A DNA stretch of 64,000 nt, taken from the NCBI GenBank assembly GCA_026119935.1, contig JALRMH010000018.1:496001-560000 (forward strand). Direction: 5' to 3'. A model generated the notes under the pieces. The model saw only the letters and a program-made list of their open reading frames with translations, did no database searches and was not told the origin of the DNA. Positions 1 to 11,977 of this stretch are shown one piece after another; within the stretch, counting starts at the first letter, position 1, and the number at the start of each line of letters is the position of its first letter. The stretch comes from Endothia cerciana. Taxonomy: Eukaryota > Ascomycota > Sordariomycetes > Diaporthales > Cryphonectriaceae. Made by a program: the position numbers and the translations under genes.

Positions 1-3000
1 ACGGTACAATAACCGATCTTGCTCCATCATAAGCTCGAGAGGCGCCTTCTTGTGCCGTAGGATAGACGCCAGGTAAGGACCTAGATGGCAGACCATCTCG
101 CCGTTTACGCTGGCTTTTGAAGCTAAGGCGATGCGGCGTTGTCTCTCGGTTGCGTCGTGTGTCAACCACCTTTCGCTGTCGGGGCCTAGTGAACCCGACT
201 GGGCGTCTTTTATCTGTCTCTCCATCCAGGCGTAGAATTTCACATGGTGCGAGTCGAATTGAGCAATGTCGGCTGCGGTCAAGCTAGCAAGCGCGTCCTG
301 GCAGAAGTAGAGACACACGGGACGCAGGTCCATAACAACTTGAGTCTCTTCAAGGATTGGTGGCACGCACAGCTTCTTCTTGATCGAGGCGAGTGCAGCT
401 GCTGACAAGAGAGATGTGTCTGGCGCCCACTCCACTTTACTGCAAACCTCCTTATCCCCCGGCTTCGACTGCCCGCCCATAGTGCTTCGTCCTAGCGACT
501 GCAGAACCAAGTTATGCATTTCAAGCAATGGAGTCTCGTGGTCCTCGTCGAATACCACAATATTGCTGTGCAGAGTCTGAGAGTCGAGGCGATCGAGTGA
601 GGGGCATACTTTGAAAGTGTGGCCCGGCTCATGGCCGATCTTGTTAGATATTGAAAGCTTGCCAATCGACCTTGGCACTCGGGCGCAGTCTTCCGCTCCG
701 GCAGCCTGAGGTATCACCGCGTTGACACAGACGATAAACGAGTCGAGGGTAGTAGGATGTATCAACGGATCTCGGGGGAGATCATCAGGGACTGATGTAT
801 CGGCCACGACGACAGTGGTTTCTGCACGAGATTTGTTGCCTGACTGCATGATGCTCTTGACATTCCGGAACGCAGGACCGTGATGAATTCCCACCGATCT
901 CAAGTTTTCAAACATGTCGGCGGGCTCTATGCGGCGTGTATATCCGTTGATGGCCATGTTCTGCTTGGTCTTTTGCGATGCGCCTTCCATCTCGCTCTCG
1001 GTCTCGACCGAGATAAACCCCTTCGCGTGTTGTGTCCATCGGTTATCAGATGTGATTGAATGGACCTCAAATTCTTGCCATCCTTTCAACCCAATAGTCT
1101 TGTTACTCACTGGCCGGAGTGCCGTGTTGATCTCGATACCTTGAGAACCTTCTGGTACCACCAAGGCCGCCATGATCTCAACATCACGGAGATTGTATTG
1201 ACCTATTTCCTTAGAGTCTTGAGAAATCTGTTTCATGGCCTCAACGGCAAGACAGATATAGCCAGCGCCTGGGAACACAATGTTGGACTGGACCACATGA
1301 TCACGCATCCATGGGAGCTCATTAGTACGTATAGTATTCCTCCAGGATGGCGCCTCACTGTCCGCACCCGGGACGAGCACACCGAGAAGGTCATGTGGCG
1401 GTGCCACCCTCTCGCGGACAGCCCGATTCCCTCTGGGCTCAAGCCAGTGTCTGTTCTGGTGGTTCCATGGGTATGACGGTAGGTCGGTGAGCACATGGAT
1501 GTGAGGCCACATTCCAAAGGGAAAGTTGGCTGCCTCCATGTTGATGGGATGTCCGGCACGCACGAGGTTGGCCGCGAGAGTCTGTATGCTGTCGCACGCA
1601 TTGGTGTTACGCACGAGGCAGCCGAAATAGGGAATCTGCAGATTCTTGAATTCGGGCTGAGCAAGGATCTCGCGAATGGGGCCTCCAAGCGCTGTATGCG
1701 GGCCAACCTCGATCAAGACGTCGATGCTGGTACCGGACGGATCCCGGTCTCCCAGCATCATATCCGTGAATGCATCAACGAACTGGACGGGCTGCACCAG
1801 ACTGTCGACCCAGTGCTCTGGATCTGCGATCTCTTCGGCGTCGATAATACGGTCTCCGGTAACAGGGGATGAAAAAACGACCGTGTCTAGAGTGTCTTCT
1901 TCGGGTCTCTCATCGTCCATTAAATCCAGCAGGGCCTCTCGATAGGCGTCTGCAATGGGTTTCATGTGGTGTGAGTGGTAGCCGATGTCCACCTTCAGGC
2001 GCCTAGCGAAAACACCATCTGCTTTGACCATCTCCTCAACTTCCGTTACTGCTGACAGGTCACCTGCCACGGTCACACTCTGCGGACTGTTGATGCAGGC
2101 TACAACAGCTGTGTCCTCACCCCTCAGGCGCTCAAGATACCCCTCAACCTTGTCAGCTCCCATTCCGACAGCTACCATGCCACCACTGGTAGCTCCGCGC
2201 TTGGTAGGGTCGGCGGCCAGCCGGGCTCGGTGGTAGGCGATGGTCATAGCCTCTCGGTAGCTGATAGCTCCCACTGCATAGGCGGCTGCGATCTCCCCAC
2301 TCGAGTGGCTTGTAACACCAGAAGGTACGATTCTGAACTCTCGAAGTAGGCGTACTAGAGAAATCTGTAGAGCGACGCAGATTGGGATGCTGAGACCTGT
2401 GTGGTTGACCCTAGAGCTCTCGGCGTCACGGTTCAACTCCTCCAGCAGAGACCAGTCCGCTCCAAATTCTTTCAGATATCCATCAGCCTCTTTAATCGAG
2501 GCTTTAAAACTAGGGAAGCAAGGGATAAGCTCTCTGCCCATGGCATGCCACTGTGCTCCCTGCCCTGTGAAGACAAAACCAATGCGTGGCCGGCGTGAAG
2601 AGCGGCTGGGCGTGAATTTTGGCGTGTCCAGTTCCTGGATCACCTCCTCTAGGCCTTTTGTGAACGGAACCACACTCGCTGCAACCCACGGGAACAGCGT
2701 GCGACGTTGGCCAAGAGTGTATGAAAGGCTCTGCAGGAACTTGTCGGCGTCGTCCGGGCCGGCGAAGTTCTTTCGCTGCAGGTATTCCTTCAAATTCGTA
2801 ACCATCTTCTCGCAAGTCTGCTTGTCCTTGGCGCTGAGAACAAGCACCTTTGTCTTGTAGCTCGGGATCTCGAACCCGTCGACATCAGCCTTAATTATGC
2901 TCGCCTTTGTCGGTGTTGGCACTCCATTAGTTGTCCCGGTAGCAATACCGTTGATGCTTCTCAAAGGCGGATGCTGCAAATCTGCCTGGTCTATGATAAC

Positions 3001-4576
3001 GTGAGCATTCGCACCTCCATAGCCGAAGCTATTGATGGAGGCACGCCGAGTGCCTCCAGGAGCGACAGGCCAAGGCTCAAGCTCGGTGGCTACTTTGAGA
3101 CGCCATTCACCTAAGGCCAGCTTGGGGTTGGGCTTCTCATAGTTGATGGACGGAGGTATGAGCCCCTTTTCCAGTGCCAAAACTGTCTTAACTATTGCGC
3201 CCAGGCCAGAAGTCGCTTCCATGTGCCCAATGTTTGTCTTCACGGAACCTATCCGGAGCAATTGGTCGAGATGCCTTCCTGGCTTGAAGACGGCCGCGAT
3301 AGCTCGCGCTTCGATAGGATCACCGGTGGGCGTCCCCGTACCGTGAGCTTCGAAATATTGCGTGTCGAGCGGGTCGAGCCCAGCTTTACGGTAGGTGTCC
3401 CGAATCAGCTCTTCCTGTGCTGACTGACTAGGTGTTGTGATAGTTTCAGTCTTGCCGTCTTGGTTCAGCAAGGACTCCCGGATCACGGCTCGGATAGGGT
3501 CTCCTGCGGCTACAGCATCTCTGAGACGTTTTATGACCAAGGTCGCCACGCCTTCTCCGCGGCCATACCCGTTGGCGCGCGAGTCAAATACGTATGACCT
3601 GCCATCGGGGGACAAAAAGCTATCATATCGTAGTGTTAGCACGTTTCATCACCGTGGACCAAGACAATTACCGACTCACCCAAGAGAAGACAAAGCCTTG
3701 AAATAGTCGGCATCCAACATTAGGTTAGAGCCACCAATGATGGACATGTCCGCTTCGCCGGACCTTATGCTCTGGATACCTTGGTGCAGGGCCACGAGCG
3801 TAGCAGAGCATCCGGTGTCTATTGTCATACTCGCCCCGCGGAGATCGAAAAAGTGTGAGACACGATTCGATAGCATGGCCGAGCCTGTGCCTGCAATGAA
3901 TAGCCGTGGCAAGTTATCCTCGTCACGGCTCAAAGCATGCCTGTAGTCTGTGGCGAAGATACCAGCAAATACAGAGGTTCTCGAGCCATTTATCTGCGAT
4001 ATTGGGAGCCCGGCTACAGCATTACGATATATAGTCAATGACTCTTCCTTGAGTAGGGAGCTGTCGAGTGTAGAGCACTCAGCAGCACTCACCATTCTCT
4101 ATTGCCTCATATACGGACTCCAATTGGAGACGAATTTGAGGGTCCAGGGTCTAACAACCTCTCATCAGCTCTCATCAGGGATTTTGTAGCACTTGGGGTT
4201 ATGTGATCGTATCGTTGGCTTACAGAAGCGGTCTCCGCTGAATAGTTGAAAAAGGCAGCATCGAAGAACCCAGGGTCTTCCTCTAAGAAGTGGGCTCCCT
4301 TGACATGCGTCTAAGACATCATTGTCAGCTTTGAGAGCACGTTGCAATTTTTTCTTCCAATGCCAGACTTACGCTGTTAAGTCTGTCTTTGTTCGGGTGG
4401 TAAGCCCCTCTATGGTTGAACCTAGAGGATGGAATCTCGGACCACGCGCTTCTCCCTTCAGCTAGCATTTCCCACAGCTTCTCCGGGCTGCTGGCATCTC
4501 CAGGAAATCTGCAGCTCATGCCAATAATGGCAATGGGTTCGCTCGACGAGAAGCCATGACCGGTGGTGCTGCCCAT
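1..4576 (-). CDS. Highly reducing polyketide synthase, N-terminal 1,434 residues (KS-AT-DH), 3' end outside the window
   Basis: Iterative type I PKS that builds a reduced polyketide chain. Five exons fit one frame: 4576-4373, 4310-4224, 4150-4093, 4013-3680 and 3619 to the window edge. The ketosynthase has Cys185 in DTGCSATL, His320 in EAHGTGT and His360 in NIGHMEA. The acyltransferase nucleophile is Ser667 in SHSSGE. The dehydratase has His1002 (DHVVQSNIVFPGAG) and Asp1187 (HPTTLDS). The last visible residues (PLELMMEQDRLLY) match the linker into a C-methyltransferase domain, so MT, ER, KR and ACP should lie left of the window. ATG at 4576 is followed directly by the usual KS opening EPIAIIGMSCRFPG. 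It is divergent from the hydrolase at 5358, which suggests one small gene cluster. Catalytic residues look intact in the visible part. The product cannot be predicted. Family assignment is firm. Confidence 0.95.
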
Positions 4577-5357
4577 CCTGTCTAGGAGGGCATGTCAAGC
4601 TAGCGGTCTTTGCAGAGCTTAATTCAGGCCCGCTACATAGAATTGTGACAAGTATAATGTAATAATGCTGAAGCAGCAAGTAATTATGACGAAGACTCTC
4701 CGAAAGTGTTAGCTCTGCTACCTCAGATAGAAGGCTGTAATGCCTTGAGCAATGTCTCCCCGAAGTCTGATCCAGAAAGGTTACATTAAGAGTTGAAGCA
4801 TACACGAATACACTGATATTAGGCCGGGTGCTCGTGAATAGTCGCGGGTCAGTTAAGCGCCGCAAGGCATCCTGTCATATTACTCCGCATAGTCCTCTGA
4901 ACGTGTCTTGCCTAACTGGGGTGGGGGCGAAGTCGAAGCATCTCATCATCTCGGGTTATATCAGGAGCCCGGGACACTCCTCTTATAGCCACTGGAAAAT
5001 GTACCTAGAACAGGAAAGAGTCTCCCGGTAATTAAGCACGAAGCTGCTGTACCTTGGTGAAGCCTCCACTCTGCGAATCCTGCGAACCGAATACTTGCGG
5101 CATTGACGGCGGACACAAAATACTCCGCCGAAGTGCAGTGAGTCCGCCTCACGCTGCCCAAAGTTTCTCCCTGTGGCTGATGGACAACTAGCTCGAAGCG
5201 ATTCAGCATTGAGCCCACAAAGCGCAAAAATAGAAACCAGCTTGAACAGAGCAACTGACGTAAATCTGGAAGCGATCAGCGCCGGATTCCTTTAGCTGCC
5301 CCGACCAGACGTGGAACCTGTCGCCATTTCGGGCGATAGGATCCTCGCTCACCATTC
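4577..5357. promoter_or_regulatory. Shared upstream region of the PKS and hydrolase genes
   Basis: About 780 bases between two divergent start codons, so both promoters must lie here. I see no convincing ORF or RNA gene. No transcription-factor site can be assigned with confidence by eye. Co-regulation is an inference from the arrangement. Confidence 0.5.
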
Positions 5358-6880
5358 ATGTCTAGCACCGATGTCCTGCTGGCGGACACGGCTCCGGCCA
5401 CTGCTGGTGACGGTGGTGACGCATTGAAGCAGCTCGGCGGCGATGATAATACAATCCCCTTCTCAGGGGATCAAGAGCCTGGTATCTTGTCTAAGCGGGT
5501 GGGGTTTACCCTTGAGACGGTGATTTTCAAACGCGTCGATGGCCTAGAGCTGGGTGCGGACATCTATTACCCAGCCCCGCTAAGGGGGGGTAAGATAGCA
5601 CCGAAACGACCCATAGGTGAGTGGATACACCCGTCGTGAAGACTTGTGTATATAACACTGATGACAAACACTAGCCCTCATGATCCATGGCGGCAGTCAC
5701 TTCTTGCTTACGCGCAAGGAGATCCCGATGAAGCATGTCAGAACGCTGCTCAAGCGGGGTTTCCTCCCTGTGAGCGTCGACATGAGGCTTTGCCCAGAGC
5801 TGCCTCTAGCCGACGGTGGAGTAGTGGATGTTGTCGACGCCCTCTCTTGGGTACGGACAACACTGCCTCGTATACAGCGGCATCGTCCCGATGTGCAACC
5901 GGATGGGACTAAAGTCATGGTTCGTATTTCTAGCGCTTATCTCTACACATTACATCCAAAATCTTCCAACATTTTATAAATAGAAGGATTGTCGCTTAGA
6001 CATTTCCGTACAACTGCTGATATCCTAAACCCAACAGGCCGTGGGTTGGTCGTCAGGGGGCCATCTGGCACTGATGTCAGGGTATGTTGCCCCGGAGAGG
6101 AACATAAAACCTCCGGATGTCATAGTGTCATTCTATGGAATGTCTGATATGGAGTCTGAATGTATGGATTGGTTTGCTCTCTCCTTTCTCTGTTCTATGT
6201 AATGCTAAGTGACTCACAGTCTGGAGAACCCCACTTCATAAAGAAGGAGTGTCCGTGATACCATATACTGAAGACGACCTCCTAGGAGGCGTTGAAGACA
6301 AGCCGGTATGCCGTTCCAGACAAAACATTTCTAAATGGTCGTGTAGTCTTGTGGCCACGCTCAGTCCTGCTAAGGCCCCAGGTACCCTTTATAGACTGCC
6401 GGAAAGTCCGTTGTCTTACTGCCTGGTGCCAGGAATCCAATCGCAGACAATCCGAGAGGCCGCTTCGTCATCCACTCCCTCCTGAAGGCGCAGATGGTCC
6501 AGATCCTCGTGAACGGCCTGCCGACGCGTGCTAGGGCCAGAGCCATGCGGGCAGCTGGAGACAAGACGGACTACATGGCGATGCCGCAGCCGCCCGTCGA
6601 GGCCGTCCGGGCCATCAGCCCCTATGCACAGATCCTGGCCGGCCGCTACCGCGTTCCCACCTTCTTCGCGCACGGCGACAACGACAAAGAGGTGAACATA
6701 GAGCAGAGCCGTGACGCATCGGCAGCCCTGAGGGCTAGCAACGTGGAGACCGGATTCGCCGTGGCCGCCGGGGCCGGACACTCCTTTGACTTCCGCCCGG
6801 AGGAAGACCCTCAGCAGACGGGGCGGGCGGCAGCGCAAGAGGCATACGACTGGGCACAACGCTTTGTCGGGCTCGGATAA
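5358..6880 (+). CDS. Alpha/beta hydrolase (fold-3 type) next to the PKS
   Basis: Predicted serine hydrolase of 399 residues, likely cytosolic, that could release or trim the polyketide. Five exons join in phase: 5358-5616, 5675-5919, 6038-6161, 6220-6305 and 6395-6880. The fold-3 signature is present: oxyanion HGG at residues 91-93, nucleophile Ser173 in GWSSGG, probable acid Asp333 or Asp335 in HGDND, and His367 in GAGHSF. There is no signal peptide or membrane segment. At first the region 6290-6400 looks frameshifted; a GT-AG intron at 6306-6394 resolves it and joins DKP to TAGKS in frame. Divergent position beside the PKS is the main reason to link it to that pathway. The substrate is unknown. 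Similar enzymes also occur as stand-alone esterases. Confidence 0.88.
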
Positions 6881-6949
6881 GCGGGCTGTAATGCCACTCA
6901 CTGCGGCTGTCATTGCCTCTATAGCTGCTGCTGGGGTGTTGACCGCGGG

Positions 6950-7295
6950 TTAGAGCTCCCGGATGAGTCGCGTCGCGGGCAGCATGATCACCGCGCGGCC
7001 GTAGGAGTCACCATCGGGGCAGTGATAGTAGTCGTTACCTATATCGACGCCATCTTGAAAGTCAACATTATCCACGAGTCTATCCACTTTCCTGACCGCG
7101 ACCTCGCGGCGTAGCACCATGCCAGGGCTCCTGGCAGCTAAACTGCGCCTCGGCCCTGTAAGAGGTCGTGATATGATAGATTCACGAAGGGATGAATGAT
7201 CACTTACAGGAAGAATGGCAAGATGGAACCTCGTAAATAATCAGCAGTGGCACGACATTACATAGCTGCCATACGATCCATAGAAAACCGGGATC
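6950..7295 (-). pseudogene. Unrecognised spliced coding remnant or small gene
   Basis: The minus strand holds an open stretch ending at TAA 6952-6950 (start-codon candidate at 7120) whose translation ends ATRLIREL. A 51-base GT-AG intron (7206-7156, donor gtaagt, acceptor cttacag) joins it in phase to an upstream hydrophobic segment (LWIVWQLCNVVPLLIIYEV) read from about 7295. No start codon or further exon could be placed, and an in-frame TGA lies just upstream. I do not recognise the product. It could be the 3' end of a decayed gene or a chance alignment of splice signals. Confidence 0.3.
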
Positions 7296-7466
7296 CGAAA
7301 GCTGTCAATGCCCAGAACTTCCCGTCCCACGTACATTAGGGATATTTTGTACATCTATCATCGCATCATGTAGTTTCTTAAACGTATCAACCCACTCATC
7401 TAATCATGCTGCCCATTATATCCTGAATGCAATATACTGCGATCCTCTGGAATGCAGAAAGTGTAT

Positions 7467-9139
7467 TTACCCATCCTTGTAGATGCCATCCTTGCACAAC
7501 AGGGCCACTTTCTTGAAGAACCGCCGCCACTCCAGCGGGTCTCCCTTGATCTTGACGAACCGTACCTCGAGCACCTCCCCGGACCCATCCGGCAGTACGT
7601 GCTTGTCCACCATTATCTCTCCATGCAGGCTCTGGCCCCGTCCATCCGCCGTCTTGACCCGCAGCATACTGATGTGATCCGCGTCCAGCTTGATGGCAGG
7701 CGGCTGCAGGGGGATGTTAAGCTGGTGCAAAGCATCGCCGAGCATCTGCACCAGCAGTTGGGGCGGGACGTGTGAGTAGAACCGCGTCAGGCTGTACGAC
7801 GGCACGATGTCCCTAAATCGTCTTGCGTGCTGCGTCAGGCTCAGGGGTACGCCGGGAACCTGCGAGAACTGGCTCATGGTGGGCTCGTCGGCGAGGAAGT
7901 CCAGCGCGTGAACACGGCGTCCGGCGGCGGAGAGGTCGACGCCTGCGACGGGCTGAGTCGACGCTATCGCGCCATTGGAGTTCATGGTGGGGCGCTCCCA
8001 GTCGAAGGCGATGTCGTTGATCGGGTTTACGGGCTGTGTGGCGGAGATCCTGGAGGTGAAATCTGCGGCCGTAGGTTGCGTGTCGAGATCCATCCCGTCG
8101 GATCGCTGAGAGGGCGAGGGTTCTTGTGTGAGGTCGATGTGGAGGTTGGCAAGCATCTGTGTGGCGAGCTGTACGGGGTCTAGGATCTTGCCATCGGAGG
8201 TGAGGAGCGGGTTGTGACGTGTGTACCACGGATGCTGCCGTATCTGCGCGAACGAGAAGCGTTTGCTCACGTCAACGTTCATCATGCCTCGCAGCAGAGA
8301 CAGCGCCTCCGGAGGCACCCCGTCCCATAACTCGTCGGTGCTCCGGCCATTGGTCCGGAGGTACTCACGCCATTCCCATTTCTTTTCTGTCGGTTCCTCC
8401 CACGGCGTATTCCCGACCAGCAAGACGAACAAAATGACCCCGCATGACCATATATCCACGAGATCTGCCCTGTACTTCATCGACATGTCTCCTGTTGCGC
8501 AGCGAAGCACCTCCGGAGCGATATACGGTGGGCTGCCGCACATTGTCGTGCTCATCTTAGTTTGGCCCTTGTACTGGAAAAGGGTCGCCATCCCGAAGTC
8601 TGCGACCTTCAGGTCACCACTCTCGTTGAGCAGTATGTTCTCGGGCTTCAGGTCCCGATGCGCGATGCCCTTGGAATGCATAAAGCTGACGCCGCTGATG
8701 AGCTGCAAGAAGTACAGATGGGCAATATCCTGGGCCACGCCCTTGTCTGCCTCAATCTTGTCGAAGAGATCCCCTCCCTCGGCGAACTCCATGGCTATCC
8801 ACCTCCAGACGGCATCCTCGCCGGTAGCAAACCACTCGATGACGTTGGGGTGCTGACCGATGTGCGAGTGGAGAGAAACCTCCATGGCGATCTGTTTTGC
8901 TGATATCCGGCCATTCTTGATGGCGTAGTCCTTGTGTATGAACTTGACTGCAAAGACTGGTGTATGGGCCTCTAGAGGAATGGCTTTCCGGATCCTGTGG
9001 GTCCGTATTAGCACGCATGGACCTGTGAGATGAGTGTGGGAGCCTGGACTCACGATGCGTAGGCCCCTCTACCAATGGTCTTAGATACGACCCTGAAGGG
9101 TAGATCACTTGGTAAAGGGCCCAGCTGAGAGTGTTGCAT
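7467..9139 (-). CDS. chk1: Checkpoint serine/threonine kinase Chk1
   Basis: DNA-damage checkpoint kinase acting in the nucleus downstream of the ATR/Mec1-type kinase. Two exons, 9139-9054 and 8994-7467, give 537 residues. The first exon supplies the glycine loop (TIGRGAYAS) that a single-exon reading starting at 9053 would miss. The kinase domain follows, with Asp143 in AHRDLKPEN, Asp161 in VADFGMA and the CGSPPYIAPEVL activation segment. The linker, roughly residues 305-417, carries about nine SQ/TQ sites. The C-terminus (VRFVKIKGDPLEWRRFFKKV) matches the Chk1 regulatory KA1-like tail. The LFDKIEAD segment is typical of Chk1 orthologues. It is divergent from ubc11. The stop is followed by aaatac after ggt, so a further small 3' exon cannot be excluded. 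Confidence 0.94.
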
Positions 9140-9937
9140 ATTGACCTAGAAGCCAGGTCGTCACTCCCAAAGTCGAGCCCAGGACTTGTGCGTAAGTTGA
9201 GTGAGACCAGGGTGCACACAGTCAACACAGGACGGGGCCGGAGAACATCCGAGATGACACCGTCAGAAGTCGATCCTCGGTGCAGTGTATTATTCAACTG
9301 ACTTCATTCAAAGTCCAAATGGAAGGAAAAGTCAACGTCATCCAAACCACAAGAAAACCAGTTCGCGTGCCGTTCGCGTAAATTGAGTCGCGTAATCTCG
9401 TGTGGACGCGGAATGAGGCTGTCATACAGATCGAGCGGTTGAAAAATCGGGGCTTGTTGTTTTGTCCGAGACTCTGAGCAACAGCGTATCGGGGTTGCAA
9501 AGGCCCAGCGGGTAAGCGAGAGCGCTAACCCGGCTAAGATTATGGCGGTTGCTGGGAGCCATGTGGGGCCCCTGGCGGCAGATCGCGCAGTAAACAATCG
9601 ACTTCAGAAGGCAGCTTGAGCCGCCCGGAGGGGTCAGCCGTCAGCCCTTCTCCCCAAATACCGACCTCAACTCTCTTTCGACTCCCACCAACCTCACTTG
9701 CGAACGGGATAGTTACAACACCTTGCAGTCAGGACGCCGTCTCCCTCTTGTCCAGAAGCTAGGCTATTCTTTCAGAGTCATCTTTACGTAGGCCATCTTC
9801 GGATCGGAGCTGGCATCGGCTTGCGATTGGTCTCGAGCCGGCAACCCTTCGTGCTGATTTTGTCTTACTTGGGGCCGAACACTCGTCCCTAGGACTGGAA
9901 CCACTCGGGCCTTCTCTGCATTTGAGTTGCGCACATC
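9140..9937. promoter_or_regulatory. Shared upstream region of chk1 and ubc11
   Basis: About 800 bases between divergent starts. No supported ORF; the open frames on the minus strand here (9294-9597) have no recognisable content. Promoter function for both genes is inferred from position only. Confidence 0.45.
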
Positions 9938-10645
9938 ATGGAGGGTCCTCAGGCAGGCGCCGCACCCCTCGGCGGTGCTAGGAAAGCAGCCGACTCCGCG
10001 AATGTCACCAAGAGGTAAGTCAAGTCTCTGAAGAAAGGGGGGCGAGCTGTGCCTCCCACGAAAGATCCTGTGCCCCAACCAACAATTCACTCACCACCCT
10101 ACCTCCGACAGGCTCCAGACCGAGCTGATGCAGCTCATGACCTCACCAGCACCCGGTATCTCCGCATTCCCCTCCGCCGACGGTGATCTGACCAAGTGGC
10201 ACGCGACCATCAACGGAGTCGACGACACCCCCTACACGGGGCTGACCTTCAAGTTGAGCTTCAACTTCCCCTCCGACTACCCCTACAAGCCTCCCGAGGT
10301 GCTCTTCCGCACCCCCATCTACCACCCGAACGTCGACTTCTCAGGCCGGATCTGTCTGGACATCCTCAAATCTAAGTGGTCTGCGGCCTACAACATCCGC
10401 ACCGTGCTGTTGAGTTTGCAGAGTTTGCTGGGGGAGCCGAACAAGTAAGCCAGCCTCCCTTCCCTGGAGAGGGAACGCTGTTGAAAAGGAGAGGGGGAAA
10501 GCAGGCCCAGATTGCAAGACGGTGGCTGACATTGATACACAGTGACTCCCCTCTGAATGCTGAGGCTGCCGAGCTTTGGGACAAGGACCCCGAGGAGTTC
10601 AAGCGCAAGGTGTTGGCCCGCCACAAGGACATCGACGATGAGTGA
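9938..10645 (+). CDS. ubc11: Ubiquitin-conjugating enzyme E2, UBE2C/Ubc11 type
   Basis: E2 enzyme of 170 residues that passes ubiquitin to anaphase-promoting-complex substrates in its family. Exons 9938-10014, 10112-10444 and 10543-10645 join in phase. The core has the HPN motif (IYHPNVDFSG) and active-site Cys107 in GRICLDIL, followed by the W-S-A/P region and the LLGEPN loop. A short N-terminal extension rich in Ala and Gly precedes the core, as in UBE2C. The tail (HKDIDDE) is acidic. The intron after Asn in GEPN is at a natural domain position. The assignment to the UBE2C branch rather than another class III E2 rests on the N-terminal extension and the LQTELMQLM helix and is good but not certain. 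Confidence 0.88.
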
Positions 10646-11334
10646 TTTACCTACGGCCGTCGGGGGGTTTGACTGCATTTTCAAACTGGGAGCATGGAGT
10701 CAACGTGTAGGATAATCATGATGCACTTCCAGCGTGGGACACTGGATCGAGCAAGGGGTTGGCATTACTGCATTTTCTGGTATGTGAGGATGGGCCAACA
10801 GACAGAATCGGCTTGTTGTTCAGTTCTACCAATCACAAAGCATAGGCAAGTCGTTGTTTTCCGTAGAATCGCACACAAGCCTTAGTTGTTTTCGATATCA
10901 TGACCTTGGGTGTATCTACGAGGGGTGCCACAGATACGCAAGGATTCCACTTTTCTTCCGAACCCGTGGTCATTATCGAGAGGGACAGATTCGGTGCTGC
11001 CGGTGCTCCCTCGCGAGACTAGACCGTGGTCGCCTTTGGGATCTGATTCGATTTGTCTTCAATGTCCCTTTCCCATTTTTGCTGCTTCCTCATATGACCT
11101 ATAGTCTCGGTAATGCGAAGCTAGACGCCGTCGAAAAACTCCGGAAAGCCCAATTGCCACCATGACCAGACAAGGGAACCAGCATCGAGTGTCATCGACC
11201 GACCCTCACACCCCTCAAGAAAAAACACCAAGGATTGCCTTTCCGCCGTTTCGCCCGCGAGAAAAGCCGCAAACAGCTGCGCCACCCCGGCAGACTTTCC
11301 ATCATCCAGCGCGCCCGTCATCAGAAAGGCGTGT
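10646..11334. other. 3' intergenic stretch between convergent ubc11 and eL31 genes
   Basis: About 690 bases. I see no coding pattern, RNA gene or repeat; it should contain the 3' ends of both transcripts. Confidence 0.4.
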
Positions 11335-11977
11335 TTACTCCTCGACGACCTGGGTGACCAGGCCCTTGGGGTTCTTGACGTTGACAGCCTGGACGTAGCT
11401 GTACAGCTTCTCCTTGGCACCCTCCTCATCGTTTCTGCGCCGGGAGATGCGGACACGGAGTCTGTATGGGCAGCCCTTGACACCCTGCTCCCACACCTTC
11501 TTGTTCAGCTGAGGGTCCAGGCGGACATCGGAGGTGCCCTGCGAATAAGTTCTGGTTAGCGTCCGTTCCTGCTTGTGCTCGATGCAGCCCGAGACGCGAC
11601 GGCCCCTCAGCTCCATATTCGTCGTGTCCGCGATTCTCGATTGTAGGGCATATATTTCGGGCGGCCGGCTGGGGGGATTGTGGTCAGGTGCATACCATCG
11701 ACTTGGTGGCGAAGTCCTTGATCTCCTTGATGGCGCGGGGAGCTCGCTTCTTGAAGGTGACACCGTGCATCTGTTTTAATACAAATCCGTCAGCGTTCCG
11801 TGTTCCTCAAACCCCCTCCAAGCTCCTCCGTTGCGTCCCCACGACGTTGGATCGCAGGTTCTCGACTGTTGAGCTGGGCCGACGTACCCTCTTGTGGAGG
11901 TGGATGGTGTACTCGCGAGCGACCACATCCTGGATGGCCGAGCGGCTGGGCTTGGTGGTCTTCTTGGTGGACGACAT
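11335..11977 (-). CDS. rpl31: 60S ribosomal protein eL31
   Basis: Cytoplasmic large-subunit ribosomal protein of 122 residues at the exit-tunnel region. Exons 11977-11888, 11770-11696 and 11538-11335 are all phase 0. The sequence runs from SSTKKTTKPSRSAIQDVVARE through the core HGVTFKKRAPRAIKEIKDFA to DVRLDPQLNKKVWEQGVKG and ends TQVVEE, which is standard eL31. Length equals the family norm. Intron-rich 5' part is typical of fungal ribosomal protein genes. A candidate acceptor (cactttgcag) at about 12076 suggests an additional intron in the 5' leader. Lysine and arginine codon choice is strongly biased to C/G-ending codons, in keeping with high expression. Confidence 0.96.

Noticed and set aside
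1297..2310. Non-consensus SHSSGE in the AT domain and Ser instead of Gly in the DH HxxxGxxxxP motif
   Set aside because: From memory both variants are common in fungal highly reducing PKSs; the catalytic Ser and His themselves are present.
6249..6534. Apparent frameshift in the middle of the hydrolase
   Set aside because: Two overlapping open frames suggested a break, but an intron at 6306-6394 and another at 6162-6219 join all exons in phase with family-like sequence on both sides.
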